From NCBI GenBank assembly GCA_021401465.1, contig JADDMT010000094.1, positions 1 through 64,000 of the forward strand: a stretch of 64,000 nucleotides of DNA, read 5' to 3'. This DNA comes from Teratosphaeria epicoccoides (lineage: Eukaryota > Ascomycota > Dothideomycetes > Mycosphaerellales > Teratosphaeriaceae). Position numbers and translations under genes: made by a program. This document shows, piece by piece, positions 45,301 to 54,581 of this stretch. Below the pieces are notes generated by a model, which did no database searches, was not told the DNA's origin, and saw nothing but the letters and a program-made list of their open reading frames with translations. Each line of letters begins with the position of its first letter. The first letter of the stretch is position 1.

Positions 45301-47095
45301 ATGCATGTAGCTTTCACAACGCGCTCGCTCCTGAGCAAACCGCGTGGAGCGATTCACTCCGGAGGCCTGTGGATCTGTTCGTAAGCTCACTTGCATCACG
45401 GATCGTCTCGGATAGATTGGACCCAGCGCGGCTGCGATCGAGCCTCTGATCCTGCTCCTGCGGCCTGGTCTTCACACTCTGACGGGCAGGACTCTGGTTG
45501 TTCGGCGGCGCGTAGTGCCTCGCCGTCAGGGTCTAGCTGCTTGTGGGCGTGGAAAAGGCCGACGGAAGTGAGTTCCCTCTGATGGTCGGGCACATGACTG
45601 GGACATTTCAGAGAAACGCTTCATCCATGACTGACCACACGAAAGAAGAATTTGCCGAGTATCACCTTGCCTTTCCGGAGCGAATGCGAGTACTTTGTTC
45701 TGAACCTGCGGTCGTACCAGACAAGGCTTAGCGATGCTCACGGGCCTAGCAACACACCAGCGATCAGACGCATGGAATGACGGGGATCAAAGTCTAGTCT
45801 TTGGTCGTACGGCCATGTGAGGAGAGCGAGGACGATCGCACGACAGATTTCATGCTCTGGGCAGATGGTCGCGTCAGCACGTACGTCTCTTGGAAATTTG
45901 TCGCTCCGGCAGATTCATTAAAGCAAGTGGCTCCGACTGCCCAAAGTCAGTCAATGAGCTGTTCAAGGACCGGTACTGTGCACGGCGTGGCACAGTCTCA
46001 GTCAGGAGTCCAGGTTGTCCGGAACAGCGCGGGCCACCAACGCACCACAGTCTTCGAGGTCATGCAAGACGAGGGATTGGATCAGGACGCATCACAATAG
46101 ATTAGCCACGTGTCCATCCACTCAGGTCCCTGCTGCGAGCAAGACCGCATTGCCCAACGCGGGCTGTCTCGTCGGTGTAACATGAGGTGTCACAATTCAA
46201 GTGTCCGCGAACAGATATGTACCACGTTGGTGTCAGTGCCGATTGGTTTGCGAAAGTCATCGTCCGGCACGGGGTACGGCTGCGTATGCATGAAAGACGG
46301 CAGTACTGCCGCGTCCCATCGTTGGGCGGCAGTTGCTTGCACCCAGAGCGAGCCCGAAACAGAGGTACCGACGATGTGACGTGCTCGCATCATCGGGAAT
46401 CTGTCACAGCTCACATGGCAGTCCCGCCGATCGCAGTGACCATCCTGCGAGTCGATGTGCCGCAGGCGGCTGTGCCATCCGGGCCCGTCTCATAGCGACT
46501 TTGCGAGCATGTCGATACGTGCAACGTTACATTGTGCATCAGTCTCACCACCTCATGACCAGCAGAGGAACGCTCGCCGATCGGGACATGCCTAACGCTG
46601 TCAGGGAAATTCCAAGGCCATGGCGGCGGCGCAGCCACCAATCCGGTCGCACGCTCCGTTCGAGCTGGGCCGCGCGCCACGTGAGTGCCATGGCGTTATC
46701 CTCGACGATCACGCGGCCGCTGGCCGGCCACCTGCAGCCACATGTATGACAACATGCGATTTTGATGGGTTCGCTCGTGGCCGTGCCGAAGTTGCAATTC
46801 TATCTGTCCCAGCCACCGATCAGGTACGACCGTGGTTGGCGCCGCTGTTGTGTCGCCAGAATCATATATCGTGCATGTGAGCTCTTGGTTTCCATTGGCC
46901 GCGAGCGATGGTCAAGGGGCAAAGATGCGCAGCTGGCCGAGCCGCTGCAGCTGGAGTCCACCCGAACTCAGGGTCAATCACAGTGAAGTCATGCCTTGAT
47001 CATACACTCTCACTAGGTACCTCCCGGTTGTAGCAGCTCAAGTTGCTGGTGTCAACATCACGATACACCACACTACCGCAAGATCGAGAAGAAAG
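42349..47095. other. 4.7-kb gene-poor stretch with simple repeats
   Basis: No frame of recognisable function on either strand. It contains CAT/ATT trinucleotide microsatellites around 43515-43690, a GCAACATC triplication near 43730-43757, and GC-rich low-complexity patches. The part nearest 42349 is the bZIP promoter or 5'UTR. Confidence 0.45.
43515..43690. repeat. AT-rich trinucleotide microsatellite cluster (CAT/ATT/GAT)
   Basis: Runs of CAT, then imperfect GAT/TAT tracts, then about eight ATT and seven CAT units. Frames through it encode poly-Ile/Met and are not genes. Confidence 0.9.
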
Positions 47096-48214
47096 ATGCC
47101 TGAGATAAAATGGTACAAGATCAGTGAGCCGTACCTGAACCTTAAATGCGGACTGGGTGAAGCTCCTTTCTGGGAGAAAAGTCTCAACTCCCTGCGCTTT
47201 GTCGATATCGTCAAGAAGAAGGTCCACTTTGTCGACCTGGCGAAAGGACCATCTTCACACAGGCAATTGGATCTGGATTTCAATGTCGGGACAACCGCTG
47301 ACATCGAAGGCAACGCGAAGGAGTTCATCTTCGGTGGCAAGTATGGGTATGGAGTCTTGAACCGTGAGACCGGGGAGTCGAAATGGATTCAGAAAATGTG
47401 GACGGACGAGGAACGGAAAGATGACGGCGGCGGGAAGCCTAAGCAGGGCAAGAACCGCGAGGAGAGGATGAGGAGTAATGGTGAGTCGTGCCTCCCGCAC
47501 CCAACACAATTCCTAATGGTCGCCCCAACATTCCAGACGGCGCCGTCGACGCCAAAGGCCGCTACTTCGTAGGCGCAATGAACGACCCCGCGCTCGTCGG
47601 GCAAAACCTCAGCGACGAAGGTAAGCCCCCACACCAGCACCGCCTCCGAACTGCATCTCTCTCTCTCTCTCAAACTCACGATCTCAATTCCCCCACCCAA
47701 CAGGCATCCTGTTCCGCCTCGACCCCGACCTGTCCATCCACCGCCTGAAAGCCGGCGTGACGATCCCCAACGGCATGTCCTGGTCCCCGGACCACAAATC
47801 CTTCTACTTCACCGACTCGCCCTCGCGCAGCATCATCAAGTACCCCTACGACCTGGCGACCGGCCACGTCGACTGGGCCACGGCACCACCTTCTTCACCT
47901 GCCCGATCGACGGCGGGGTCCCGGACGGCCACGCCCAGGACGAAGAGGGCTGTTTCTGGATCGCGCTCTTCGGGGCCGGCAAAGTCGTGCGCGTGGATCT
48001 CGACGGCGAGATCATCGCCCAGGTCGCGCTCCCCACGCGCTGTGTCACTTGTCCGGCGTTTGCGGGGACGCAGCTGTTCGTGACGACCGCCGAGGAGGAG
48101 GAGCCGGAGCGGTTTGCGTGGTCGACCGAGTTCGCGGGCGCGCTGTTCCGCGTCGATGTCGGGGTTCGCGGGAGGCCGCTCCATGCGTTTAGGTTCGAGA
48201 GAGCGGTGGAATGA
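47096..48214 (+). pseudogene. SMP-30/gluconolactonase/regucalcin-like protein, frameshifted in exon 3
   Basis: Exons 47096-47480, 47537-47620 and 47704-48214, with 56- and 83-bp introns, both phase 1. The product is a six-bladed beta-propeller lactonase. C-G-L-G-E-A-P-F-W carries the first metal-binding Glu. S-N-D-G-A-V-D is created by splicing. I-P-N-G-M-S-W-S carries the Asn and F-Y-F-T-D-S-P the Asp. After G-H-V-D-W (about 47871-47877) the frame must move back by one base to continue with F-F-T-C-P-I-D-G-G-V-P-D-G-H-A, the conserved family continuation, up to the stop at 48214. A single missing G in the GGG run at 47875-47877 would explain it. It is either a real mutation or a sequence error; everything else looks intact. 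Confidence 0.8.
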
Positions 48215-49276
48215 GGAGGAGGCGCGTGCTCGAGATTGAGCGTCGGCTCGGCGTCGGCGGCGGCGCCCACGCCCGCTTGCGGGGAGTCTGTGTGGACTTC
48301 CATAGTGCGTGCATGCAGATGCGCGGTTGCATTGGCCGCAACTCGCAACCGTGCGGTTGGAGTCGACTGTGAAGGTGGGAAGCTGTGCTTTGGTCCTGGA
48401 GGAGGAGGAGGAGGAGGAGGAGGAGGAGGAGGAGGAGGAGTAGTAGGAGTAGTAGGAGGAGGAGTAGTAGTAGTAGTAGTAGTAGTAGTATGAGTAGTAG
48501 TAGTAGGAGTAGTAGTAGTAGTAGCGGGTTTCTAACGGCAGTCGGCCTTGAACTTTTGGGCATGGAAAAGCAGAGGGAAATTGGAGGGAATGCCACGTTG
48601 ATGAGCGCGGAGTCAGATGATTATGGGACCTTCGATTCCATTACGCTCAAAGACAGCCAGATCCTCGATCTCGAGGGTCCTGCATCGTCTATGCATGCAT
48701 GCATGCCCACTGACGCGGGCTGGAGAAGCCGTGAAGAAAACCCCGTGCTCGGTGAAGTCCAAGCCGGATCAAGAATCTCCAACGAAGTGACCCGCCGCAT
48801 GTCGCGTGCCGCAAAAGTCACCCAAATCGCCAATACTACCCAACCCAGACTTCGGCGCACACGCGGCACGAATTCCCCTCCCCGCCTTCCTCTCCCAAAC
48901 CGTCATCGTCGCGGCGTACCGTCCAGTGGCCCCTGTGTCCCTTCTCCGACTCCTCTCTGTAGGTGAAATCTAACTACCTCCGACCCCCCGACGTCATTCC
49001 AGAGGACTGCACATCTTATCAGTCTCTCGGCGTCGCGGTACGAATGGTCGTCATCGTCGTCGTCGTCGTCGTTGGAGTAGCCACAACGCCCACTAGGGCG
49101 ACGCGGATCTCGACCTTGAGCGCCCGGCCCCGGCGTAGCGTGACGGTCCCTGCGGCAACATCGAGCCATTGCTGTAGGGCGCGGCCCAGCCTTGACCCGT
49201 GCTGCGCGTGCTGGTTGAGCAAACGCTGTGTTTGGACGCGCGCTGGGAGCCGGCGCGACGCATGGCGAGGCCGTCG
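48215..49276. other. Intergenic between convergent genes, with microsatellites
   Basis: No gene supported. Holds the GGA/GTA array described separately and a GTC run near 49047-49073. Long open frames here are products of these repeats. Confidence 0.45.
48398..48524 (+). repeat. GGA then GTA trinucleotide microsatellite, about 127 bp
   Basis: About 14 GGA units grade through mixed GGA/GTA into GTA units. The strand is almost pure purine at the left end, a possible triplex-forming tract. Confidence 0.95.
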
Positions 49277-50712
49277 TCAGTCAGGGATGTCGTCGGGGTA
49301 GTTGACATTGCTGCGAGACTGGGAGGGGGCAGACATGCGTACACGGCTGGAGGCGGTGGAAACAGCCGTGCGAGCAAGTTGCCGGCACAGCGTGGCGCCG
49401 CTGTTGTAGGCGGTTGCGCTTGCAGTCAAGGAGGGAAAGTCTCCACCAGCTTCGGCTGTCGGCGCGGCGCTGACCCCAGTCGTGCTCCTGCTTCTGGCCC
49501 TGCTCGCAGTGCGCTGCGCTGAAGCATCTTGCTGCAGCGGCATAGATCGCGGCACCACGACTTCAGCCGCCTCAAGCGCGCTGCGGCGACGCAGCTCCTT
49601 CTTGTAGCTTTCGCTCTCCCTGCCAGTGAATTCGTACGGCTGAGACGGGTACACGGGATGCGGAAGTGGAGCACTGCTCGCGCTCACCGATCGACCACGC
49701 TGCTTCCGCGGACCGGCTAATTTCTCCAATGCCGCCGCGGCGTCCGTCCATGGGATCATGGAGCTGACGCTGTCCCTCCGCTCGCTCCACACGCCTGGCT
49801 TCTTGGGCGGAGAGCTTTCCGGCGTGGCAGAGAGGATCTTCGGCGCACTGCCAGGCACACCTTCCTTCGCCTTTCCCCACTGTGTCTCCGGGTACATCTC
49901 TGTGTACTTGAGGTGGTCGACGTACCTCTCTCTGAACCCACGATGATGGTCTGACTTGACGGAGTTGGAATTTGGGTGAGGCGGGATGACGCGCTTCGTG
50001 ACGGGATGAACATAATGACCGGCCGGAATCGACGTAGATGTGGAGCCGCCGCGGCCGCTCTTCCTGCGCTGAGGTGCTGAAAGTGTATTCGACGGCACTG
50101 CGGTAGACGCGGCGCCGGACACTGATGCCCTCATCTGCCTGCCTTGATTGCGAGAGCTCGAGGCGGCTTGCTCCTCCTTGGCCCTTGGCGTTGACTTGTA
50201 GTTTTGAACGTGGCGTGCGTCACCATCCCGCTGGTATGGCTCTCCAGACGGAGCGAGGTAGCCCGGATGCATATCGAAGGGACCTCCACCACCGTACGCA
50301 AATCCATCTCCAGTCTTGACGGCATCCACATACGCAGTCTCTCTCTGCAACCTCGGAGGCGATCGATCACCCCTGCCAGTCGTCTGCCGCGCCAGCACTC
50401 CGGTCGGTTGAAGAAGCCCGGGTGCATGTCGAAAGATCCGCCGCCTCCATGCACGAAGCCGCCTCCGCTCTTGACGGCATCCATGTACGTCGCCTGCCTC
50501 CCCAGCTGTGGGTGCGACGGCTCTCGGCCCGATTTCCTCTGCTCCTGAGGCTCCACCTCTGCGCCATGGAGTGCACGACGGCGCGGGGCAGGGCTCTCAG
50601 CTGGGCGGGTGATCTTGCTGTTAGCCTCCTTGTCGTTGTCGTGCCGCTTCGTGAGCGAGCCAAACAGCTTGCTCAGCCTGCTGCTCCTGGTGTTGCTTGC
50701 GTCAGGACTCAT
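49277..50712 (-). CDS. Hypothetical protein with a duplicated Gly-rich motif (frame change in the middle)
   Basis: Two frames on the minus strand clearly belong together: 50712 to about 50400 and about 50350 to 49277. Each contains the same 25-residue motif (D-A-V-K-S/T-G-x-G-F, then G-G-G-G-x-F-D-M-H-P-G), spaced as an internal duplication. They are joined either by a 47-bp intron (GTGCTG donor near 50398, CCGAG acceptor, phase 2) or by a one-base frameshift; neither is certain. The N-terminus is basic (S-S-R-L-S-K-L-F-G-S-L-T-K-R-H). The rest is Ser/Pro/Arg-rich and disordered, with one ordered-looking segment (A-G-H-Y-V-H-P-V-T-K-R-V-I-P-P-H-P). Family not recognised. Confidence 0.55.
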
Positions 50713-50776
50713 TTCGATGTCTCTCCCCTGGTTGAATCAGCTTCTTCAGACACCGGCCCAGCTTTTGAAGTCTGTG

Positions 50777-51457
50777 CTAGAGACTTTGCAGATTGCCTGG
50801 TCGTCTCTGGGCCCCCTGTCTCGGTGCTCGATGGACCGGAGAAGGCGACGGAGACGGACTCACCTGGTGCGGTGGCCCGATTGCCGCACGATCCCACGGA
50901 TACAGGACGCAAGCAAATGCACACTTCCAGGTAGACAGCCTGATCCCACACTGCTTGCAGGACCACTTCCAGATGCACTTCCTGCAGAATCGGTGGCCGC
51001 AAGAAACGCGGACTGGATCTCGGAACTCGCTCAGACAGATGGCGCACTTCGAGTCGGAACTGCGCCGCCGTGGGCTGCGGTGACTGTCGTCGCTGGTGGC
51101 GTTGCTTGGTGCACGGATGACCCCGCTAGTGTCAATGCTGTCCTGAGGATCAGTCGCTTCGGCTGCGACTACGTCCGGCCATGGAGACTCGAAATGGGAA
51201 GGGTGAGGACAGTGGAACGCCGTTCCACTCCCAAGTTGCAACGTTGGATGGATGCACACTATGCAGAAGGTGTGCCCACAAGCGAGTGTCTGCGGATTGC
51301 TGTAAGGGCCGTTGCAGATACGACAGACCAACGGATGGTTGTATGTAAAGTGGCCTACAATGTGACTCTGCGCACGAACGTCTTTTTCGGTGCTGCCGGT
51401 TTGCGGATTTTGGCGTCGCGAGTCCTCTGAACTTTGCTTGTCTGAAGATGTTGACAT
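50777..51457 (-). CDS. RING-finger protein with two RING-like modules
   Basis: 226 residues as a single open frame. Module one (about residues 45-88) reads C-R-I-C-N, then C-G-H-T-F-C-I-V-C and C-P-H-P. Module two (about 135-175) reads C-A-I-C-L, then C-G-H-R-F-C-R-K-C and C-K-Q-C, a full C3HC4 pattern. A strong donor (GTGAGT) late in the gene suggests a 48-bp in-frame intron that would shorten the tail by 16 residues. RING modules usually recruit ubiquitin E2 enzymes, so an E3 ligase role is likely. The substrate is unknown. The next gene on the same strand starts only 65 bases downstream. Confidence 0.75.
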   Translation of the reverse strand: MSTSSDKQSSEDSRRQNPQTGSTEKDVRAQSHIVGHFTYNHPLVCRICNGPYSNPQTLACGHTFCIVCIHPTLQLGSGTAFHCPHPSHFESPWPDVVAAEATDPQDSIDTSGVIRAPSNATSDDSHRSPRRRSSDSKCAICLSEFRDPVRVSCGHRFCRKCIWKWSCKQCGIRLSTWKCAFACVLYPWDRAAIGPPHQVSPSPSPSPVHRAPRQGAQRRPGNLQSL

Positions 51458-52022
51458 GTCGAAAGTCTGAGTTCAGATGCAATATGTTGTTTTGGTGCCC
51501 GCTAGCGCATGTGAATGTCGAGAGGCGCGTGACTGTTGGTCCGGGGCCACGGTCGCCGGATCCTGCTTTCATAAGCGATCGGCTGTGTGCTGCTTGTGAA
51601 GGTGCCCTCACTAATAATGCTCGCACGAAGTTCTGCCGTTTGCGGTATGTAGTGAGTTGGATGGTGAGGATCAGAGGGGAGAAGGAGATGTTGAGCGGGC
51701 TTATCATTTGCTGCTCATACTGCAGGAAGCAGCAAACCTGAGCCGGATCTGAACCACGCCTGCTTGCCGGCTAACCGTCTTCACGCTTGCCCATTATGCC
51801 TCTGCCGTGTGCAACGATGCTTCCCATTGCCGAGAAACAGGGTCTCCTCCATGAGCGCCCGGCCGTACTGTACATGCAGCCGAATATGACACAACCTCAG
51901 TCTGATGGGCCCCTATTCATCGACCGTGTACTAGACGTCCGGAGGATAGGTCGTCTCAGAAAGGGCGTCGGCGCTTGGCTGACTATTGAGGTAGCTAAGG
52001 TAGCAATTCCATCCTGATGCTG
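51458..52022. other. Intergenic, no gene supported
   Basis: Upstream of the RING gene and downstream of SYM1. Only antisense or short frames. Confidence 0.4.
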
Positions 52023-52611
52023 TCAGTGAATCATCCGTGTGGCTCGAAGGATGCCACGCTCACCCAGGGAGATGATGTTGACCACCAACACCCGATGCTC
52101 CAGGGGCACGAATTTGAAATTGGTGAATTGCACGGCGGGCCAGAGCATCCAGTTCTTCTGCAAGGCGGTGAGGTAGGTGGTGTCCAGCTTCTTCTTGGGG
52201 TCGGAGCCCTCCATGACGGCCATGGTGCTCAGAAAGACGAACAGGTTGCCGCTGGCGAAGATGCACTGGTCGGCGGCGACTCGGGCGAGAATCTCCAGGT
52301 TGGGTCGGGCGGGAAATACGACTTTGCGCTGCAGGAAGGCGAACCAGGTGGTGGCGGCGGGACCGAAGACGCAGCCGCCGTAGACAGCCATGCGGGCGGT
52401 GCGGGCGAGGTCGTGGTTGTGGAGGCCGCGGCGCTCGACGCCTTGTTGGGCCATGGTGTCGCCGGTGGCGAAGAGAACGGCGGTGGTGATGGACTGGGTG
52501 AGGAGGGGGCGACGGGCGAGACTGGCTTGGTACCTTGATGCCGTCAGTCAGTTGGGCCATGGCATACATGAATACTGGCGCCGCGTCGTACCAGCGCAGA
52601 ACACCGGCCAT
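52023..52611 (-). CDS. SYM1: Mpv17/PMP22-family inner-membrane protein Sym1
   Basis: Exons 52611-52592 and 52533-52023; the 58-bp intron has a CTGAC branch site and splits a Trp codon; 176 residues. Without the intron the N-terminus M-A-G-V-L-R-W-Y would not join Q-A-S-L-A-R-R-P-L-L-T-Q-S, which is the family's usual start. Further family marks are F-A-T-G-D-T-M-A-Q-Q, R-M-A-V-Y-G-G, the long second helix region and W-P-A-V-Q-F-T-N-F-K-F-V-P. Four hydrophobic segments are expected. Yeast Sym1 is in the mitochondrial inner membrane and needed for ethanol growth at high temperature. It is the last gene before the AT-rich transposon island. Confidence 0.92.
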
Positions 52612-53185
52612 GTCGACTGCTTCGTTCAATATTTGATTCGAATATTACTATTATTATTGACTCAACACAATGTGCCTACACGCCGAGCGCCAATGATCCT
52701 CCCCTCCCCAAGTCGAGGTATCTACCTAGGTAGCTAGTAAGCAAGTGACTTTCAAAGAGGAAGCGCCAGTCGCTCCTTGAAACACATGTGCATTGACGTC
52801 GATGTGCAGCCCAAGCGGCGGTCCAAATGTGCTATCAGAAATTAGCAATGAGTGCTAATATCGTTGTTGTTATTACGATGCTACATCAGATAAATAACTA
52901 TTTACACTAGCGCAAGTATGTATAGGAAGCTATAGCTACTAGATTCTACTAGTACTATGTTAAAATCTAGGAGATAGTCATGTAAGAGAACAGACAATCT
53001 TTAGTTATAGGTACCTTATAAGGTAGCTTAACAATTAGGGCTTCTGTAAATATATACCCTATATTAGAGGCAAAGTTATAGTAAAGGTTAACTTACCTTA
53101 TAGAACACTAATATTAGTACTAGTAGTCTACTAATAAGGAGATACTTAATGTATTATCTACTAATACATATAATATAAGTAGTAG
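52612..53185. other. AT-rich flank of the transposon island
   Basis: Composition changes sharply after about 52640 to AT-rich sequence with many CTAG and TACTA words. No gene. Possibly an older, unrecognisable repeat. Confidence 0.5.
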
Positions 53186-53190
53186 AACAT

Positions 53191-53353
53191 TATAAAGGAC
53201 TAGTATTAAGGAAGCAACATAATTGTGTACAATATATCTAAGAAGGTACAAGACTAGCTACAAAGGTATACTCGCTACATAAGTTAGGTTACTAAGTCAT
53301 GTAGGGTTATCTGACTTGTAATAAGACAACTCGAGTAGTAGTATGCTATGACA
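53191..53353. repeat. Left LTR of the outer TRIM-like element
   Basis: 163 bp, close to the copy at 59686-59844, with differences mostly of the C/T and G/A kind. Preceded by AACAT. Confidence 0.8.
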
Positions 53354-53722
53354 TTACCCTACCCCTCAGATTGTTAAGGTCCTCTAAGACTAACATTTGC
53401 CATTACACGAGCAAAGGTAATATTATCCTCTATATTATTGTCTATACTTGTATCTATTATATAATCTCCTTGTGTTATAGTAGCTAGATCATGAGTTTCC
53501 GCTTAACAAGGAACTATGGCGCTAGTCTTAGCTGTCGGCAAGGCAGCTAGGGCTAGTGTTAAGGCAGATGACTAGTAAAGGTTACAAGGTACTTACGTAG
53601 GCTATAATACTAGCACTCTTAATGCTAGCGGCAACTATACTAACGTTACTAACATTGACAATATTAGTGTCTCTAGCGATGCTAAGGACATGCCTGTAGT
53701 CTCTGTTAGTGACATGGCTACA

Positions 53723-54120
53723 TGTCATAAGGGTAGGTACTAATAGCAGGAAGGGGATTAGGTGTTAGACTCGCAGAGTAGTAAAGAATATCGACAATAG
53801 CAATTAACCTTGTAACTGACTATCCCCTAGGGAAAGGGAATTAAATTAAGCACAAAGCTCCTAACTACCTGTCCTGAAGCTATCCCTATATACTAGAGAG
53901 ACAGGGCAGTTCTACTAGGTCTATTAACAGACCTGTTAGACCTATGTCTATAGATCTGTAGACTAACCCTACAGATCTAGGTGTCTGTTCTTACGTGACA
54001 GATCCTTTCTCCTATGCAAGCCTATAGATCTAGGTGTCTATCCTTACATGACAGATCCTTTCTTCCTAGCATGTGTTATGACTTATGCCATAGTACTTAT
54101 AACTTATGACCTTTATGACA
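53723..54120 (-). repeat. Inverted gypsy LTR (left), with its polypurine tract at 54121-54137
   Basis: Reverse complement of the gypsy LTR (starts as the complement of the LTR end, TGTCATAAGGG). Shorter than the intact LTR by internal loss. Next to it, 54121-54137 is the reverse complement of the purine-rich GGCTAAGAGGGGGATAG that precedes the 3' LTR at 58725. So this is the 3' end of a second, oppositely oriented element copy. Confidence 0.8.
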
Positions 54121-54140
54121 CTATCCCCCTCTTAGCCTTA

Positions 54141-54581
54141 TGTCATGAGTGTTAGGAGTACTGTAGGTTACAGGATCATAAGAGTCCTAAGTACTATAAG
54201 TCATAGGCATAGCTATAGGAGAAAGGATCTATTACGTGAGGATAGATCCCTAGATCTGTAGGGTTAGTCTACAGATCTATAGGCCTATAGGGGAGAAGGG
54301 ATCTGTCATGGGATAACAGACCCTTAGATCTATAGGGTTAGTCTACAGATCTATAGACATAGATTTATTAGGTCTGTTAACAGATCTAACAGAGCTACTC
54401 TATCTCTCTAGTATATAGGGATGGCTTCAGGACAGGCAGTTAGGAGCTTCGTGCTTAATTTAATTCCCTCTCCCTAGGGGATAGTCAGTTATAAGGACAA
54501 TTACTATTGTCGATATTCTTTACAGCTCTACGAGTCTAATACCTAGTTACCTTCCTGCTATTAGCACCTACCCTTATAACA
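54141..54581 (+). repeat. Gypsy 5' LTR
   Basis: 441 bp from TGTCATGAG to TTATAACA, direct copy of 58725-59184. Contains paired AGATCTGTAGGG-type repeats and a TATATAGGGAT-like stretch near 54412 that could be its TATA region. Confidence 0.85.

Noticed and set aside
48189..48966. Open frames encoding poly-Leu, poly-Gly/Val and poly-Arg/Ser
   Set aside because: Products of the GGA/GTA microsatellite.
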